64,000 nt of DNA from DASUNP01 sp963728545 (GCA_963728545.1 CAVSKO010000002.1:3472001-3536000), one strand, 5' to 3'; positions 35,319 through 44,833 are shown, counted from the stretch's first letter. Translations and numbers: made by a program. The notes: a model not told the origin generated them from the letters alone.

Positions 35319-35557
35319 CTCCTCAGCGAAATGTGCTGATGGACCCGTCGCTGCGCCAAGTCGCGCTCGCGCCACAGAAGATCAGAGGCAAGCTAAAGCG
35401 AGGTGCAGAGCGAATGCGGCGCGAGCGCGACAGAGCCCTGACAGGCACGGCGCAGCTAATTTGCTGGGCAGGCATAACAACCGCATGCAACGGAGGCCGC
35501 GAAGCAAGCGCCGTATGATAAAATCAGCACGGCTCGCGGCCCCGATAATGCGGAGCG
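35313..35557 (+). other. ORF-less structured cassette, family A
   Basis: Head GGACCCGTC, GAAGATCAGAGG insert, P5 with one or two mismatches. attC 35472-35563. Confidence 0.85.
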
Positions 35558-35802
35558 TTATGCCGCCACAGCGAAGTGTGTTGATCGTCCCGACGCTGCG
35601 CCAAGTCGCGCTCGCGCCACTGCATAGCCAACTGCTAGTTGAGGCCACGCCTGCAACAATCACGGCGCGAGCGCGACGGAGCCCTGACGGGCACGGCGCA
35701 GCTATCTAGCAGGGCAGGCATAACAACCGCATGCAACGGAGGCCGCGAAGCGAGTCTCGCATCAATGGCGAGTGCGGCTCGCGGCCCCGATAATGCGGAG
35801 CG
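35558..35802 (+). other. ORF-less structured cassette, family A
   Basis: Head CGTCCCGAC, TGCATAGCCAAC insert, P5 GAGCCC-TGAC-GGGCAC. attC 35718-35808. Confidence 0.85.
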
Positions 35803-35936
35803 TTAGGCCGAACAGGCTGTAGGTAAGATCCAAATCAACTGATGATTAACGCATTGATTCTGTATTAAGCTTTCTATATTCTATAACCATCTTATTTAGT
35901 AATCTGATCTGCGAAGCGAGCCAAAGGCGCAAATAT

Positions 35937-36620
35937 ATGACACCTCTAAGAATCAACCCAGAGATTAAAGCCGGTGATATTTTAACCTCCTTATCTATTC
36001 TAATCTCTCTTATTGCGCTTCTCGTCGCTTGGGCTAAAGATAGAAAGATGCGCAATAAAGAGCAGGCCGATAAGGTAAGAAGTGCAGCGGCGAGAACATT
36101 GTCTAAGCTTGAACGTTGGAGAGAGTTAAATATATGGTTTTTTCGAGCTATACAACCATCATTCGTTAAGACAAGTGAGATGCTTCTCGATGAGTTTGAT
36201 GTTGTTGCAGCAAGAGATCATCTATGGAAGGAACTGAATGCGATTCGATTACAAACACACGAGAAGGTCTTGGATGAAGAGATTGAGGTAGCATACGTAG
36301 AATTATATGCCTATCACCCTAAAGTTCATGATTTGTTTGTAAACACATTAGAAATGCTAAAGCAAAAGGAAAGGGTATCATTTGACGATCTCTTAATAGC
36401 AACGGAATCTGAGGTGATGTATTTTAATGATCATGAGGATGAATATACAACAGCGGCTTTAGGTAACGCTCTGAGGAAAAAGTGTTATGAGCAGGCACAA
36501 GCATTCAAAGAAGAAGTCACCGAAGTGATCAAGCCCATCCACACATACCTATACAAGTTAATCTCATCTTCAGATAATATAGTTTTACAGAAAGACCGAA
36601 TTCTTGCGCTAGATGGTTAA
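35937..36620 (+). CDS. Single-pass membrane protein, 227 aa
   Basis: One hydrophobic segment near residues 14-33 (ILTSLSILISLIALLVAWAK) is followed by a long helical, charged cytoplasmic region (KVRSAAARTLSKLERWRELN, EEIEVAYVELYAYHPKVHDL). Family not recognised; similar short-anchor helical proteins occur in defence islands. Two-gene cassette with the 60-residue protein 23 bp downstream. Confidence 0.7.
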   Translation: MTPLRINPEIKAGDILTSLSILISLIALLVAWAKDRKMRNKEQADKVRSAAARTLSKLERWRELNIWFFRAIQPSFVKTSEMLLDEFDVVAARDHLWKELNAIRLQTHEKVLDEEIEVAYVELYAYHPKVHDLFVNTLEMLKQKERVSFDDLLIATESEVMYFNDHEDEYTTAALGNALRKKCYEQAQAFKEEVTEVIKPIHTYLYKLISSSDNIVLQKDRILALDG

Positions 36621-36643
36621 GGAAAATAGATAAAGGAGCAGCT

Positions 36644-36826
36644 ATGACAAAGAAGAATAGTAGGACAAAGAGTATAAAAGAAGCAGGGCAGGATTCTTCA
36701 AAAGAAGAAAAGAGCGATCAGGATGCCGGTACTGACAATAAAGCAATTGATAAGAAGGCTACACGGAAAAAGGTCACGTATCGTGAAGGTTGGCCTACTA
36801 ATACAAGAGGAGGGTATACCATATAG
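36644..36826 (+). CDS. Small charged protein, 60 aa
   Basis: AAAGGAGC precedes the ATG. Low-complexity Lys/Asp/Glu-rich protein, probably disordered, ending in YREGWPTNTRGGYTI. Good ribosome-binding site and position suggest it is translated. Function unknown. Confidence 0.6.
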   Translation: MTKKNSRTKSIKEAGQDSSKEEKSDQDAGTDNKAIDKKATRKKVTYREGWPTNTRGGYTI

Positions 36827-36895
36827 AAAGTGATTACCTGCAATTATTTGCTTTTAGGTTAAACTCAAAAGCTCTGGTGCTACACCTCAAGTTCG

Positions 36896-36988
36896 GCCTA
36901 ACAAAGGCATGCACCGGAGCCGCGCAAGCGAGTTTCGTAGGATTCCTTCAGTGCTCTGTGCGCGGCCCGGTGATGCCAATCGTTAGAC
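36896..36988 (+). repeat. attC site
   Basis: R'' GCCTAAC 36896-36902, R' GTTAGAC 36982-36988. Confidence 0.92.
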
Positions 36989-37154
36989 CCTCGCACTCAT
37001 GGATGAACGAGGATGGCAGTTGAGTAATATTGCATTAATTCTTTGGCTAACCCCGTCTTTTAGTAGCGAGACACTGAGTTGAGAAACATGCATAAGTACA
37101 AAGAGTTTGAATTCAATTCGACTGAAATGACAATTTAAATCTCGGAGGTACGTG

Positions 37155-37508
37155 ATGTCTCTAGAAGGACTTCTTGACGATGACGAAAAGGTCGTATGGA
37201 AAACCAAGATGAGATTTGTGTCGGATGCTGTCCCAGGCTACAACGACATGTGGCTTAAGGGCGAACTCATCTTCACGGATCGCCGACTCCTTTGGAGTGG
37301 AGGACGCGATATTCCTTACAAGGCGCTCACGGGCATCCGAACTGAACACACAACTCGCTCAGGTGGATTCAGTGGTATTTTTGGCACGATCAAAGGCGGC
37401 GGGACAATAATCGTTGGAAGTGCGGTCGGTAATGAACACTTTCAATTCGATGATTCCGAATCACTACGCGAAGCCGAGCGCCTGCTCCGGGAAGCAATGG
37501 GATACTGA
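37155..37508 (+). CDS. PH-like domain protein, 117 aa
   Basis: CGGAGG precedes ATG 37155. The fold resembles bacterial PH domains: LLDDDEKVVWKTKMRFVSDA, a turn with ELIFTDRRLLWSGG, then IPYKALTGIRTEH and a C-terminal helix (SLREAERLLREAMGY). Such domains are cytosolic binding modules of unknown partner. Sole gene of cassette 36983-37667; the 170 bp before it hold nothing clear. Confidence 0.68.
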   Translation: MSLEGLLDDDEKVVWKTKMRFVSDAVPGYNDMWLKGELIFTDRRLLWSGGRDIPYKALTGIRTEHTTRSGGFSGIFGTIKGGGTIIVGSAVGNEHFQFDDSESLREAERLLREAMGY

Positions 37509-37581
37509 GTCATCATAGGTGGTTCTTATGTTACAAGAGCTATCGTTGGTGTATTAAGATTTGTCTGTCTAATCCAACCGG

Positions 37582-37673
37582 GTCTAACAAACGCGTCAAC
37601 CGGAGCGCGCGAAGCGAGTTTCTCATACTTCGGCCACCGCCGCTCGCGCGCCCGGTTACGCGGGGCGTTAGAC
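37582..37673 (+). repeat. attC site
   Basis: R'' GTCTAAC 37582-37588, R' GTTAGAC 37667-37673. Confidence 0.92.
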
Positions 37674-37956
37674 GCACAACACTTGAAAGAGAGACAATGC
37701 CCTGATAATCAGCAGCAAAGAAGCTCCGCTTATCTACACGGTCCTAATTCCCGCCGCCGCGCCCAACCGCGCTCGCGCTAGGCTGAGACGATGGTTGTGC
37801 GATGCCCACTCCCTTCGGTCGTGCGAACGCGGCGGGCCAGAGGCCGGGGCGCGGCTTATTACAGGGTGCGTCTAACAAACGCATTCAATGGAGCGCGGCG
37901 AGCGAGTTTCGCATGAATCCATCAGTGTTGTGCGCCGCGCCCACTGATGCGTGGCG
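37668..37956 (+). other. ORF-less structured cassette, family C (copy 2)
   Basis: Appears identical to 3297-3585. attC 37870-37962 ends in R' GTTGGGC, whose last six bases belong to the next cassette. Confidence 0.85.
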
Positions 37957-38026
37957 TTGGGCGTACTGAAACACTCCGATAAATCCAGCGGCATAAATTT
38001 ATATCCCATGTTAAAATGTGGCTATT

Positions 38027-38311
38027 ATGATAGATGTTAAAGAGGCAGCAAAAATCGCTACAGATTATTTGAGACAGTTGTACGAACCGGCTCAACTTCA
38101 AGACATTCTGCTCGAAGAGGTAGCACTATCGGATGACGAAAAGTATTGGTACGTTACACTAGGATTCTCACGACCTGTACCCTCAACAGACCCCATGCGA
38201 ACGCTAACGGAGAATATTCTTAAAAAGACGACGTATCAGAGAGAATACAAGGTTTTTCAGATCGATTCAGCCACCGGCCAAGTTCGGTCAATGAAGATTA
38301 GAGCTGCATGA
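38027..38311 (+). CDS. Hypothetical protein paired with a PIN protein, 94 aa
   Basis: A small alpha/beta protein (VKEAAKIATDYLRQLYEPAQ, YWYVTLGFSRPVP, REYKVFQIDSATGQVRSMKI) that resembles short PepSY/NTF2-size domains, without firm assignment. TAAAAT (38012-38017) lies close to the start, so the message may be nearly leaderless; GTG 38018 is an alternative start. It overlaps the following PIN gene (ATGATG) and is the likely antitoxin or partner. Confidence 0.65.
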   Translation: MIDVKEAAKIATDYLRQLYEPAQLQDILLEEVALSDDEKYWYVTLGFSRPVPSTDPMRTLTENILKKTTYQREYKVFQIDSATGQVRSMKIRAA

Positions 38312-38805
38312 TGGAGGATATACACAAGCTAATTGCGAGTTATATCCGTAAAGGTATTTTAATTGACACAAATGTACTTTTGCTTTACTTCATCGGCAGC
38401 TTTAATCCTAGCCTGATCCCACGCTTTAAACGAACCATTCAGTTTACCATTGAAGATTACAATACATTGTTGATATTGCTTTATCCTTTCGAGAACCTCA
38501 TTACCACACCAAACATCCTCACTGAAGTTAGCAATCTATCGGGTCAGCTTAGTGAGCCAGCGAGGACACCCTACTTCCAGTTTTTTGCTGAGAAGATTGC
38601 TGATATGCAAGAACAGTATATAGATAGCGCAACTGCTGGAGAGCAAAAACAGTTTCCCAAGATTGGCCTTACCGATACGGGTATTCTTGAAGTCTCAAGG
38701 AAACAATACTTGGTACTAACGGATGATTTTCGTCTTTCGCAGACTCTTCTGAAGAATGAAATAGATGTGATTAATTTCAACCACGTTCGGGTCCTCGGAT
38801 GGTAA
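38308..38805 (+). CDS. PIN-domain protein, 165 aa
   Basis: Begins in an overlap with the preceding gene. PIN features: ILIDTNVLLLYFIGS with the first Asp, NILTEVSNL with the central Glu, IGLTDTGILEVS and YLVLTDDFRLSQTL with the later Asp residues. It is longer than VapC because of an insert around residues 40-70. Probably an RNA-cutting toxin controlled by the 94-residue partner. Confidence 0.82.
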   Translation: MMEDIHKLIASYIRKGILIDTNVLLLYFIGSFNPSLIPRFKRTIQFTIEDYNTLLILLYPFENLITTPNILTEVSNLSGQLSEPARTPYFQFFAEKIADMQEQYIDSATAGEQKQFPKIGLTDTGILEVSRKQYLVLTDDFRLSQTLLKNEIDVINFNHVRVLGW

Positions 38806-38826
38806 AAGAATGAAGCCATGAAGTAC

Positions 38827-38918
38827 GCCCAACAAACGCATGCAGCGGAGGCCGCGAAGCGAATTTCTCTTGGTTCCATCAGTGCCGTTCGCGGCCCCGC
38901 TGATGCGAACCGTTATGC
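38827..38918 (+). repeat. attC site
   Basis: R'' GCCCAAC 38827-38833 complements the cassette's own start TTGGGC (37957); R' GTTATGC 38912-38918. Confidence 0.92.
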
Positions 38919-39256
38919 CGCCACAGCGAAGTGTGATGATATACCCGACGCGTAATCGGTCAGTTACGTGGGGAGCAAAAACCGTAAATCCTTTGTTTGC
39001 AAAGAGGGCATCTCAACTTTCCCCACGTAACTGAGGCATTACCCCGACGCTGCGCTGAGTCGCGCTCGCGCCACTGCATAGCCAACTGCCAGTCCAAGCC
39101 ATTGCAAGACTAATGACGGCGCGAGCGCGACGGAGGCCTGCGGCCACGGCGCAGCTGTCTGGCAGAGCAGGCATAACAACCGCATGCAACGGAGGCCGCG
39201 AAGCAAGTTTCGCATGTTACAATGAGTGCGGCTCGCGGCCCCGATAATGCGGAGCG
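38913..39256 (+). other. ORF-less structured cassette, family A, interrupted by a MITE
   Basis: Family A cassette whose head is split at CCCGACGC by a 91-bp insertion. Downstream it has a TGCATAGCCAAC insert, P5 GGCC-TGC-GGCC and attC 39171-39262. Confidence 0.87.
38952..39042 (+). mobile_element. 91-bp MITE-like element
   Basis: Terminal inverted repeats of 23 bp (GTAATCGGTCAGTTACGTGG... and its complement at the right end) differ at three positions. An 8-bp target duplication CCCGACGC lies at 38944-38951 and 39043-39050. No coding capacity; it must be moved by a transposase elsewhere in the genome. Confidence 0.85.
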
Positions 39257-39500
39257 TTATGCCGCCACAGCGAAGTGTGTTGATATACCCGACGCTGCGC
39301 CAAGTCGCGCCCGCGCCACAGATCGGCAGAAGCAAGCTAATGCGAGGGCAGAACAAGCACGGCGCGAGCGCGACGGTGGCTTATCAGCCACAGCACAGCT
39401 AGGTCGTAGGGCAGGCATAACAAGCGCATGCAACGGAGGCCGCGAAGCAAGCGCCGTATGATAAAATCAGCGCGGCTCGCGGCCCCGATAATGCGGAGCG
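39257..39500 (+). other. ORF-less structured cassette, family A
   Basis: Head TATACCCGAC, GATCGGCAGAAG insert, P5 of the family B type (GTGGC-TTATCA-GCCAC), closing arm altered to AGCACAGC. attC 39415-39506. Confidence 0.85.
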
Positions 39501-39535
39501 TTAGACGCTGCAAGATAATGTAGCGGAAGTGATAT

Positions 39536-39949
39536 ATGAAACCTGAAGATTTACACTGGGCTGCAGGTATGTTTGAAGGGGAAGGAACTATAACAATAAA
39601 CTATAACTCTTCAACCCATAATTACTCTTTGGTTTGTTCTCTACCCAATACTGACAATTACATCATTACCTTCTTCAATCTTCATTGGCCAGGACACGTA
39701 AGAAAAGAAATTCAATATGGAAACCGAAAGCCTTGCGAAAAATGGATAATAACAGGTAAGAAGGCATCATCTTTCCTCGAAACACTATATCCCTATCTAA
39801 AGACAGAAAGGGTTAGGAGTAAGGCTCTTTTAGCCCTTGATTTTCAGAGACATAAGTATGTCCGACGCGTATCTGTGAGTGATGAGTACGATAAGGAGGA
39901 AGAAGACTATTACCAGAGAATGAAGCTGTTAAATCGTAGAGGTGCTTAA
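39536..39949 (+). CDS. LAGLIDADG-like protein, 137 aa (copy 1 of 2)
   Basis: The N-terminus LHWAAGMFEGEGTITINYNS matches the LAGLIDADG helix and first strand of homing-endonuclease-like proteins (acidic Glu in the FEGEGT motif). The rest (EKWIITGKKASSFLETLYPY, RSKALLALDFQRHKYVRRVS) fits a single-domain enzyme that would act as a dimer. There is no surrounding intron or intein. It could be a free-standing homing-type nuclease or a domesticated DNA-binding protein. The cassette 39501-40074 recurs at 50391-50964. Confidence 0.8.
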   Translation: MKPEDLHWAAGMFEGEGTITINYNSSTHNYSLVCSLPNTDNYIITFFNLHWPGHVRKEIQYGNRKPCEKWIITGKKASSFLETLYPYLKTERVRSKALLALDFQRHKYVRRVSVSDEYDKEEEDYYQRMKLLNRRGA

Positions 39950-39988
39950 ATGAAAAACCAATAGGAAGTAGCTCTGATACCTGGCAGC

Positions 39989-40080
39989 GTCTAACAAACG
40001 CGTTCAACGGAGCCGCCGAAATGGATTTCGTATGACTCCATCAGCATCGCTCGGCGGCCCGCTGACGCGAGTCGTTATGC
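39989..40080 (+). repeat. attC site
   Basis: R'' GTCTAAC 39989-39995, R' GTTATGC 40074-40080. Confidence 0.92.
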
Positions 40081-40319
40081 CTCCTCAGCGAAATGTGCGG
40101 ATAGACCCGTCGCTGCGCAAAGTCGCGCTCGCGCCACAGATAATCATATGCAAGCTAATGCGAGGTGCAGAGCCAATACGGCGCGAGCGCGACAGAGCCC
40201 TGACAGGCACGGCGCAGCTAGATGGTTGGGCAGGCATAACAACCGCATGCAACGGAGGCCGCGAAGCACAGTTCGCATGTTACAATGAGTGCGGCTCGCG
40301 GCCCCGATAATGCGGAGCG
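40075..40319 (+). other. ORF-less structured cassette, family A
   Basis: Head with GCGGATAGACCCGTC, GATAATCATATG insert, mismatched P5. attC 40234-40325. Confidence 0.85.
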
Positions 40320-40562
40320 TTATGCCGCCACAGCGAAGTGTGTTGATCGTCCCGACGCTGCGCCGAGTCGCGTTCGCGCCACAGAAGGACAGATGCAAGC
40401 CAAGGCGAGGGGAGAATAAGCACGGCGCGAGCGCGACAGAGCCCTGACAGGCAGGGCGCAGCTAATTTGCTGGGCAGGCATAACAACCGCATGCAACGGA
40501 GGCCGCGAAGCACAGTTCGCATCAAAGGCGAGTGCGGCTCGCGGCCCCGATAATGCGGAGCG
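40320..40562 (+). other. ORF-less structured cassette, family A
   Basis: Head CGTCCCGAC, GAAGGACAGATG insert, P4 left arm GTCGCGTTCGCGCC (C to T keeps a G-U pair). attC 40478-40568. Confidence 0.85.
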
Positions 40563-40806
40563 TTATGCCTCCTCAGCGAAATGTGCTGATTATCCCGACG
40601 CTGCGCCAAGTCGCGCCCGCGCCACAGATCGGCAGAAGCAAGCTAATGCGAGGTGCAGAGCCAATACGGCGCGAACGCGACGGAGCCCTGACGGGCACGG
40701 CGCAGCTAATTTGCTGGGCAGGCATAACAACCGCATGCAACGGAGGCCGCGAAGCACAGTTCGCATCAATGGCGAGTGCGGCTCGCGGCCCCGATAATGC
40801 GGAGCG
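40563..40806 (+). other. ORF-less structured cassette, family A
   Basis: Head TTATCCCGAC; hybrid insert starting GATCGGCAGAAG and ending GTGCAGAGCCAATAC; P4 right arm GGCGCGAACGCGAC. attC 40722-40812. Confidence 0.85.
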
Positions 40807-41094
40807 TTAGACGCACATATGATGAAATAGAGGCAATGACTTGGCCACCAATAGCAAATATGCTCCGCTTATCCGTGCGGTCCTTCATTCCGCCGCCGCG
40901 CCAGCCGCGTTCGCCATAATGTGGGAACAGGCTATGGCAAAACCAGCCGCCCTTGGTGCGGCGCGAACGCGGGGGTGCTGCGCACGGCGCGGCTAAATAC
41001 TTGGTGCGTCTAACAAGCGCGTTGACCGAAGCGCGGTAACGAGGTGTCGTATGCATCGGCCAATCGCTCACACCGCGCTCGGTCACGCGAGTCG
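40807..41094 (+). other. ORF-less structured cassette, family D (copy 2)
   Basis: Same as 21192-21479. attC 41008-41100. Confidence 0.85.
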
Positions 41095-41338
41095 TTATGC
41101 CTCCTCAGCGAAGTGTGTTGATATACCCGACGCTGCGCGAAGTCGCGCCCGCGCCACAGATCGGCAGAAGCAAGCTAATGCGAGGGCAGAACAAGCACGG
41201 CGCGAGCGCGACAGTGCCCTGACAGGCACGGCGCAGCTAGATGGTTGGGCAGGCATAACAACCGCATGCAACGGAGGCCGCGAAGCGAGTATCGCATCAA
41301 TCCATCAGTACCACTCGCGGCCCCGATAATGCGCAGCG
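41095..41338 (+). other. ORF-less structured cassette, family A
   Basis: Head TATACCCGAC, GATCGGCAGAAG insert, P5 GTGCC-CTGACA-GGCAC. attC 41253-41344. Confidence 0.85.
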
Positions 41339-41362
41339 TTAGACCCTTGCGGTAAAGAACAG

Positions 41363-41391
41363 TTGCCATTCAAGGTACTGATCTGTAAATT
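41363..41391 (+). promoter_or_regulatory. Promoter giving a leaderless PIN mRNA
   Basis: TTGCCA (41363-41368), exactly 17 bp, then TAAATT (41386-41391). The ATG at 41398 falls where transcription should begin, and no ribosome-binding site is present. Confidence 0.6.
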
Positions 41392-41397
41392 CTTGCT

Positions 41398-41850
41398 ATG
41401 AAGCTTTATCTTGATAGCTGTAGCTTGCAGCGGCCATTAGATAGTAAGGATCAAATTCGCATTATGCTTGAATCGGAAGCGGTACTGGTAATTATCGCTC
41501 TTTGTGAAATGGGCCATATAGATTTAATTTCATCAGAGGTCTTACTGTTTGAGAATCAGCAAATCCCGAACGCTTCACGCAAAGAGTACGCTCTTGAGGT
41601 ATTGCGTAAAGCAAATATATTCACTCAGCTTGATAAAGAGATACAAAACAGAGCCAAGGAAATAACTGATGCAGGTGTTATGCCGTTAGATGCCCTGCAC
41701 TTGGCATCGGCTGAAAAAGCGCAAGCAGATTACTTTTGCACTTGTGACGATAAGTTGTTGAAAAAAGCAAAGGCATTATGCAAACCTAAGTTGAGAGTCG
41801 TTTCGCCAGTAGAGCTTTTAGAGGAGATAGAGAATGACAGTAGAGGTTAA
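41398..41850 (+). CDS. PIN-domain protein, 150 aa
   Basis: PIN signature: KLYLDSCSLQRPLDS at the N-terminus, SSEVLLFENQQIP with a central Glu, MPLDALHLASAEKAQADYFC and CTCDDKLLKKAK with the last Asp residues. This subgroup typically sits upstream of a small partner, here 41834-42034, which overlaps its 3' end, so toxin precedes antitoxin. The message is probably leaderless. Confidence 0.85.
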   Translation: MKLYLDSCSLQRPLDSKDQIRIMLESEAVLVIIALCEMGHIDLISSEVLLFENQQIPNASRKEYALEVLRKANIFTQLDKEIQNRAKEITDAGVMPLDALHLASAEKAQADYFCTCDDKLLKKAKALCKPKLRVVSPVELLEEIENDSRG

Positions 41851-42034
41851 GCCGTTAGCGGAAATCACACACGAAGCGATTACTGTGCTGTGTAAGCATA
41901 TAGGGGTTGCTAATACAATGCGCTTCATAAATCAATTTACAACAGGATATGGCAACTATACAGAAGAGCGGAAAGATATATTTGCAAAAATGTCGCTAGA
42001 AGATATTACGTTAGAGATTGAGCAGAAAAGGTAG
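41834..42034 (+). CDS. Small partner of the PIN protein, 66 aa
   Basis: Overlaps the PIN gene by 17 bp. A small helical protein (ITHEAITVLCKHIGVANTMR, YTEERKDIFAKMSLEDITLE) of a type I associate with PIN genes in cyanobacteria-like genomes; likely antitoxin by position. GGAGATAGAG lies just upstream. Confidence 0.7.
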   Translation: MTVEVKPLAEITHEAITVLCKHIGVANTMRFINQFTTGYGNYTEERKDIFAKMSLEDITLEIEQKR

Positions 42035-42098
42035 AGACAATAATACCGACTTATTTCACCTTAAGGTGGGTGGGGCATCTATCTTCACCTCAGAACGG

Positions 42099-42190
42099 GT
42101 CTAACAAGCGCATGCAACGGAGGCCGCGAAGCAAGTTTCGCATGTTACAATCAATACCGCTCGCGGCCCCGATAATGCGCAGCGTTAGGC
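42099..42190 (+). repeat. attC site
   Basis: R'' GTCTAAC 42099-42105, R' GTTAGGC 42184-42190; core of the type found in family A cassettes (GCATGCAACGGAGGCC). Confidence 0.92.
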
Positions 42191-42367
42191 CCCTCGCACG
42201 TATTACAGCGAGAGTTAAAGAGAGCCGATTATGAATATTTCTTTTATCAGTATACGTCCATGATTACTGAGGCACTATAGAAGATCGCAAATCAGAGCAA
42301 GCATTCAGGTGCAATCGTGCCAAACTATTGCACTGCTGCTCTTGATGAAAACCAAAGGAGAATAGCT

Positions 42368-43849
42368 ATGCTATGGTGGGCATTGCGCCAAATGAGATCC
42401 AAGGACACATCAACACGCAAAAGAGCCGCCGAAAAGCTAGGCTTATCCAAGGATGCAAGAGCTGTACAGCCGCTAATGGCAGCGCTCAAGGATCAAGATA
42501 AGCAGGTTCGCAAGGCTGCTGCCGATGCTTTGTATTGGATTGGGGCTCCAGAGTCGCAGCAGGCAATCGCAGATTATCAAGTTGCTGAAGAATTGAGGGA
42601 ATTAGAGAATATACGGCAAAGGAAGGATTCTCTTATTTGCTCTCTTGCTGATGATAAAGTCGAGGTGAGAAGTAGAGCGGTAGATGATCTGGCGAAGCTT
42701 CGCGATCCCGATCTCATACAGCCACTCTATGAGTTAATGCAAGTGGAAAGCTTTCGCATTCTGCAAAGGACGATAGCTTTTTTCAAGTATTCTGACCCAA
42801 GGGCTGAAAGGCTGATAAAAGCCGGAGTTCGAAGAAAAGCTGCAGATGCGCTAGGGATGATTGGGCCTGCTGCAGTGCCGACTCTAATAGCAGCTCTAAG
42901 AAACCGGGATGAACGCTTTCTAATGGTTCGAGAAGAGGCTGCGAGAGTGCTAGGGGAAATTAAGGCTATGGATGCCGTACCTGCACTTATTGAGACAGTC
43001 TTACGGGATGAGCATAAAACGCTAAGAGGTATAGCAGAAAGAGCCCTTGAGAACATTAATGGTCCAGAGGAGGTAGAGATCAGGCGAGCGGCTGAAGAAA
43101 GGAAATTAAAGCGAGAGTCTCAACGAGAAGAGACAAGTCAATACGCAGAAGAGAAATCCACGGAAGATTTATCTACACAATCCTTCTTTGCAGGGTTAGA
43201 TGCCATGAGCAAAGACGAACCAGACTTAATTCACTACTACAACTGCGACGAAATACAGCAAGTTAGCGAGATGGCACCTGGACCGGAACGAGTAAGTCGG
43301 TTTAAGGACCTCTATACACGCTACCCAGATTCGGGCAATGTATGCTTATTCTATGCACAAGCGCTTGCAGAAGCCGACCACAAGGCCGAAGCTATTTCTG
43401 TAGCTAAGACTGGCATTAACACGGTCAAGAGCAAGAGCCCAGTTGCTCGTTTCCTGGGAGAATCCTACCTACAGGATGGAAACTTTGGTGAATGCGTGCG
43501 TTGGTGCATCCGTGCAGCAGTATTTGAGTCACTGCATAGTTCTAGTCTACAATTTATATTCCTGAAACTTGCTCACCTCTACTCTGCCGTCGGAATTATC
43601 AGGAGGCGGTCCGATTTTGAGTGGATTGCCCAATTCTTAGCAAGCAAATTCGGTGCATCTATTGATATAACCGATGATGCAAGACAACAAATATTAGCAA
43701 TCGCTCGTTCGCAATGCGATCAAGCTACAGAAGGCATACTAGAGCGAGCTGCTGTGCGATACAAATGGAGGTTCTCCGATAGAACAGAAGGAAATAAGAA
43801 CTACACGCTGATACTAGATGGGACATATGATTATCTTTTCAAACGATGA
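42368..43849 (+). CDS. HEAT-repeat protein, 493 aa
   Basis: AAAGGAG lies before ATG 42368; a GTG at 42317 is a less likely start. Residues 15-240 hold PBS-lyase-type HEAT repeats (DARAVQPLMAALKDQDKQVR, KAADALGMIGPAAVPTLIAA, RGIAERALENINGPEEV). After an acidic linker, residues 300-440 are helical and may be TPR-like (VSRFKDLYTRYPDSGNVCLF). The protein is soluble and probably a binding scaffold. Confidence 0.85.
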   Translation: MLWWALRQMRSKDTSTRKRAAEKLGLSKDARAVQPLMAALKDQDKQVRKAAADALYWIGAPESQQAIADYQVAEELRELENIRQRKDSLICSLADDKVEVRSRAVDDLAKLRDPDLIQPLYELMQVESFRILQRTIAFFKYSDPRAERLIKAGVRRKAADALGMIGPAAVPTLIAALRNRDERFLMVREEAARVLGEIKAMDAVPALIETVLRDEHKTLRGIAERALENINGPEEVEIRRAAEERKLKRESQREETSQYAEEKSTEDLSTQSFFAGLDAMSKDEPDLIHYYNCDEIQQVSEMAPGPERVSRFKDLYTRYPDSGNVCLFYAQALAEADHKAEAISVAKTGINTVKSKSPVARFLGESYLQDGNFGECVRWCIRAAVFESLHSSSLQFIFLKLAHLYSAVGIIRRRSDFEWIAQFLASKFGASIDITDDARQQILAIARSQCDQATEGILERAAVRYKWRFSDRTEGNKNYTLILDGTYDYLFKR

Positions 43850-43951
43850 CCTGATTCCGAAGCTCTACCCCTATGGCAACGCCTCTTTCTGAACTGAAGA
43901 GTATAGCTATCTTAGGCTAAGATTTGATGGGAGCAGGAGAAAGAGGGCGTG

Positions 43952-44042
43952 GCCTAACAAACGCATCCAGCGGAGGCCGCGAAGCGAGTCTCGCATAAAA
44001 CATCAGTTCGGCTCGCGGCCCCGCTAATGCGAATCGTTAGGC
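43952..44042 (+). repeat. attC site
   Basis: R'' GCCTAAC 43952-43958, R' GTTAGGC 44036-44042. Confidence 0.92.
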
Positions 44043-44119
44043 GGCTGCCGTGAAACGGGTGCCACGGCAGGCTTTACCAACGCCCTTTTCTTAGCACTCA
44101 TTTCAACGTGGGAGGCACA

Positions 44120-44593
44120 ATGAAAACTTTATTTGTTCTCGCAAGTGTGTTGGTCGTTCTTTTAGCCGCAACTGCTACGATAATTCCAGTAGAGGCTAAC
44201 AAGATTGAAGCCCAAACGGGCGTGTCGGGCCTTGAAGCGCGTGTAGCCAAACTTGAGAAGCGCTTGGCTGCGGTTGAAGCGCAGTTGGCTAGGATCGTGG
44301 CAACCCCATCAGGCGTACCACAGGCCCAACCGGGGCAGCGTAGGCACCCCTCCAGTGATAACGGCACCCGATTCATAGGCAACTGGAACTTCGGCGGGCA
44401 GTACGGGGAATATCTTTCCATCTCAAAGGATGGCGGTAAGTATATTGTCCGCTATAAGAATCAGGGTGGCTCCGGAGTGGTTGTGTGCGAATTGAGTAAT
44501 GGGTCGTTGAAAAACGATGTGAGTAACATTGATTTCATCGAGTCGTCGGGGCATATCACGTGGCGTGGGATGGAATTGCAGAAGTTACCATAG
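44120..44593 (+). CDS. Exported protein with coiled coil, 157 aa
   Basis: GGGAGG precedes ATG 44120. Signal peptide at residues 1-25 (LFVLASVLVVLLAATATIIP). A coiled coil follows (GLEARVAKLEKRLAAVEAQL), then a Gly/Pro linker and a small beta domain (ISKDGGKYIVRYKNQGGSGV). Probably a periplasmic or surface oligomer. About 150 bp of featureless sequence follow before attC. Confidence 0.75.
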   Translation: MKTLFVLASVLVVLLAATATIIPVEANKIEAQTGVSGLEARVAKLEKRLAAVEAQLARIVATPSGVPQAQPGQRRHPSSDNGTRFIGNWNFGGQYGEYLSISKDGGKYIVRYKNQGGSGVVVCELSNGSLKNDVSNIDFIESSGHITWRGMELQKLP

Positions 44594-44740
44594 ACCAGCC
44601 GCTGCCGCGAATTTCTTGCTAGCCCGCGTGAGCTAAACAAAGATAAGTAATGCACGGGATTCGTGTAGCACGGGCGTCAACCAATGCTTCATTCCTTTAA
44701 GACGCCATGCCGAAAAGAGCTAACGTGAAACGAGTGCGCC

Positions 44741-44833
44741 GCCTAACAACACGTTCCAGCGGAGGCCGCGAAACGAGTTTCTCATGCGTTCTTTGAGTGT
44801 CGCTCGCGGCCCCGCTGAACGTGAGCGTTATGC
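44741..44833 (+). repeat. attC site
   Basis: R'' GCCTAAC 44741-44747, R' GTTATGC 44827-44833. Confidence 0.92.

Noticed and set aside
42317..42367. Upstream GTG start for the HEAT-repeat protein
   Set aside because: No ribosome-binding site there, while AAAGGAG lies just before ATG 42368.
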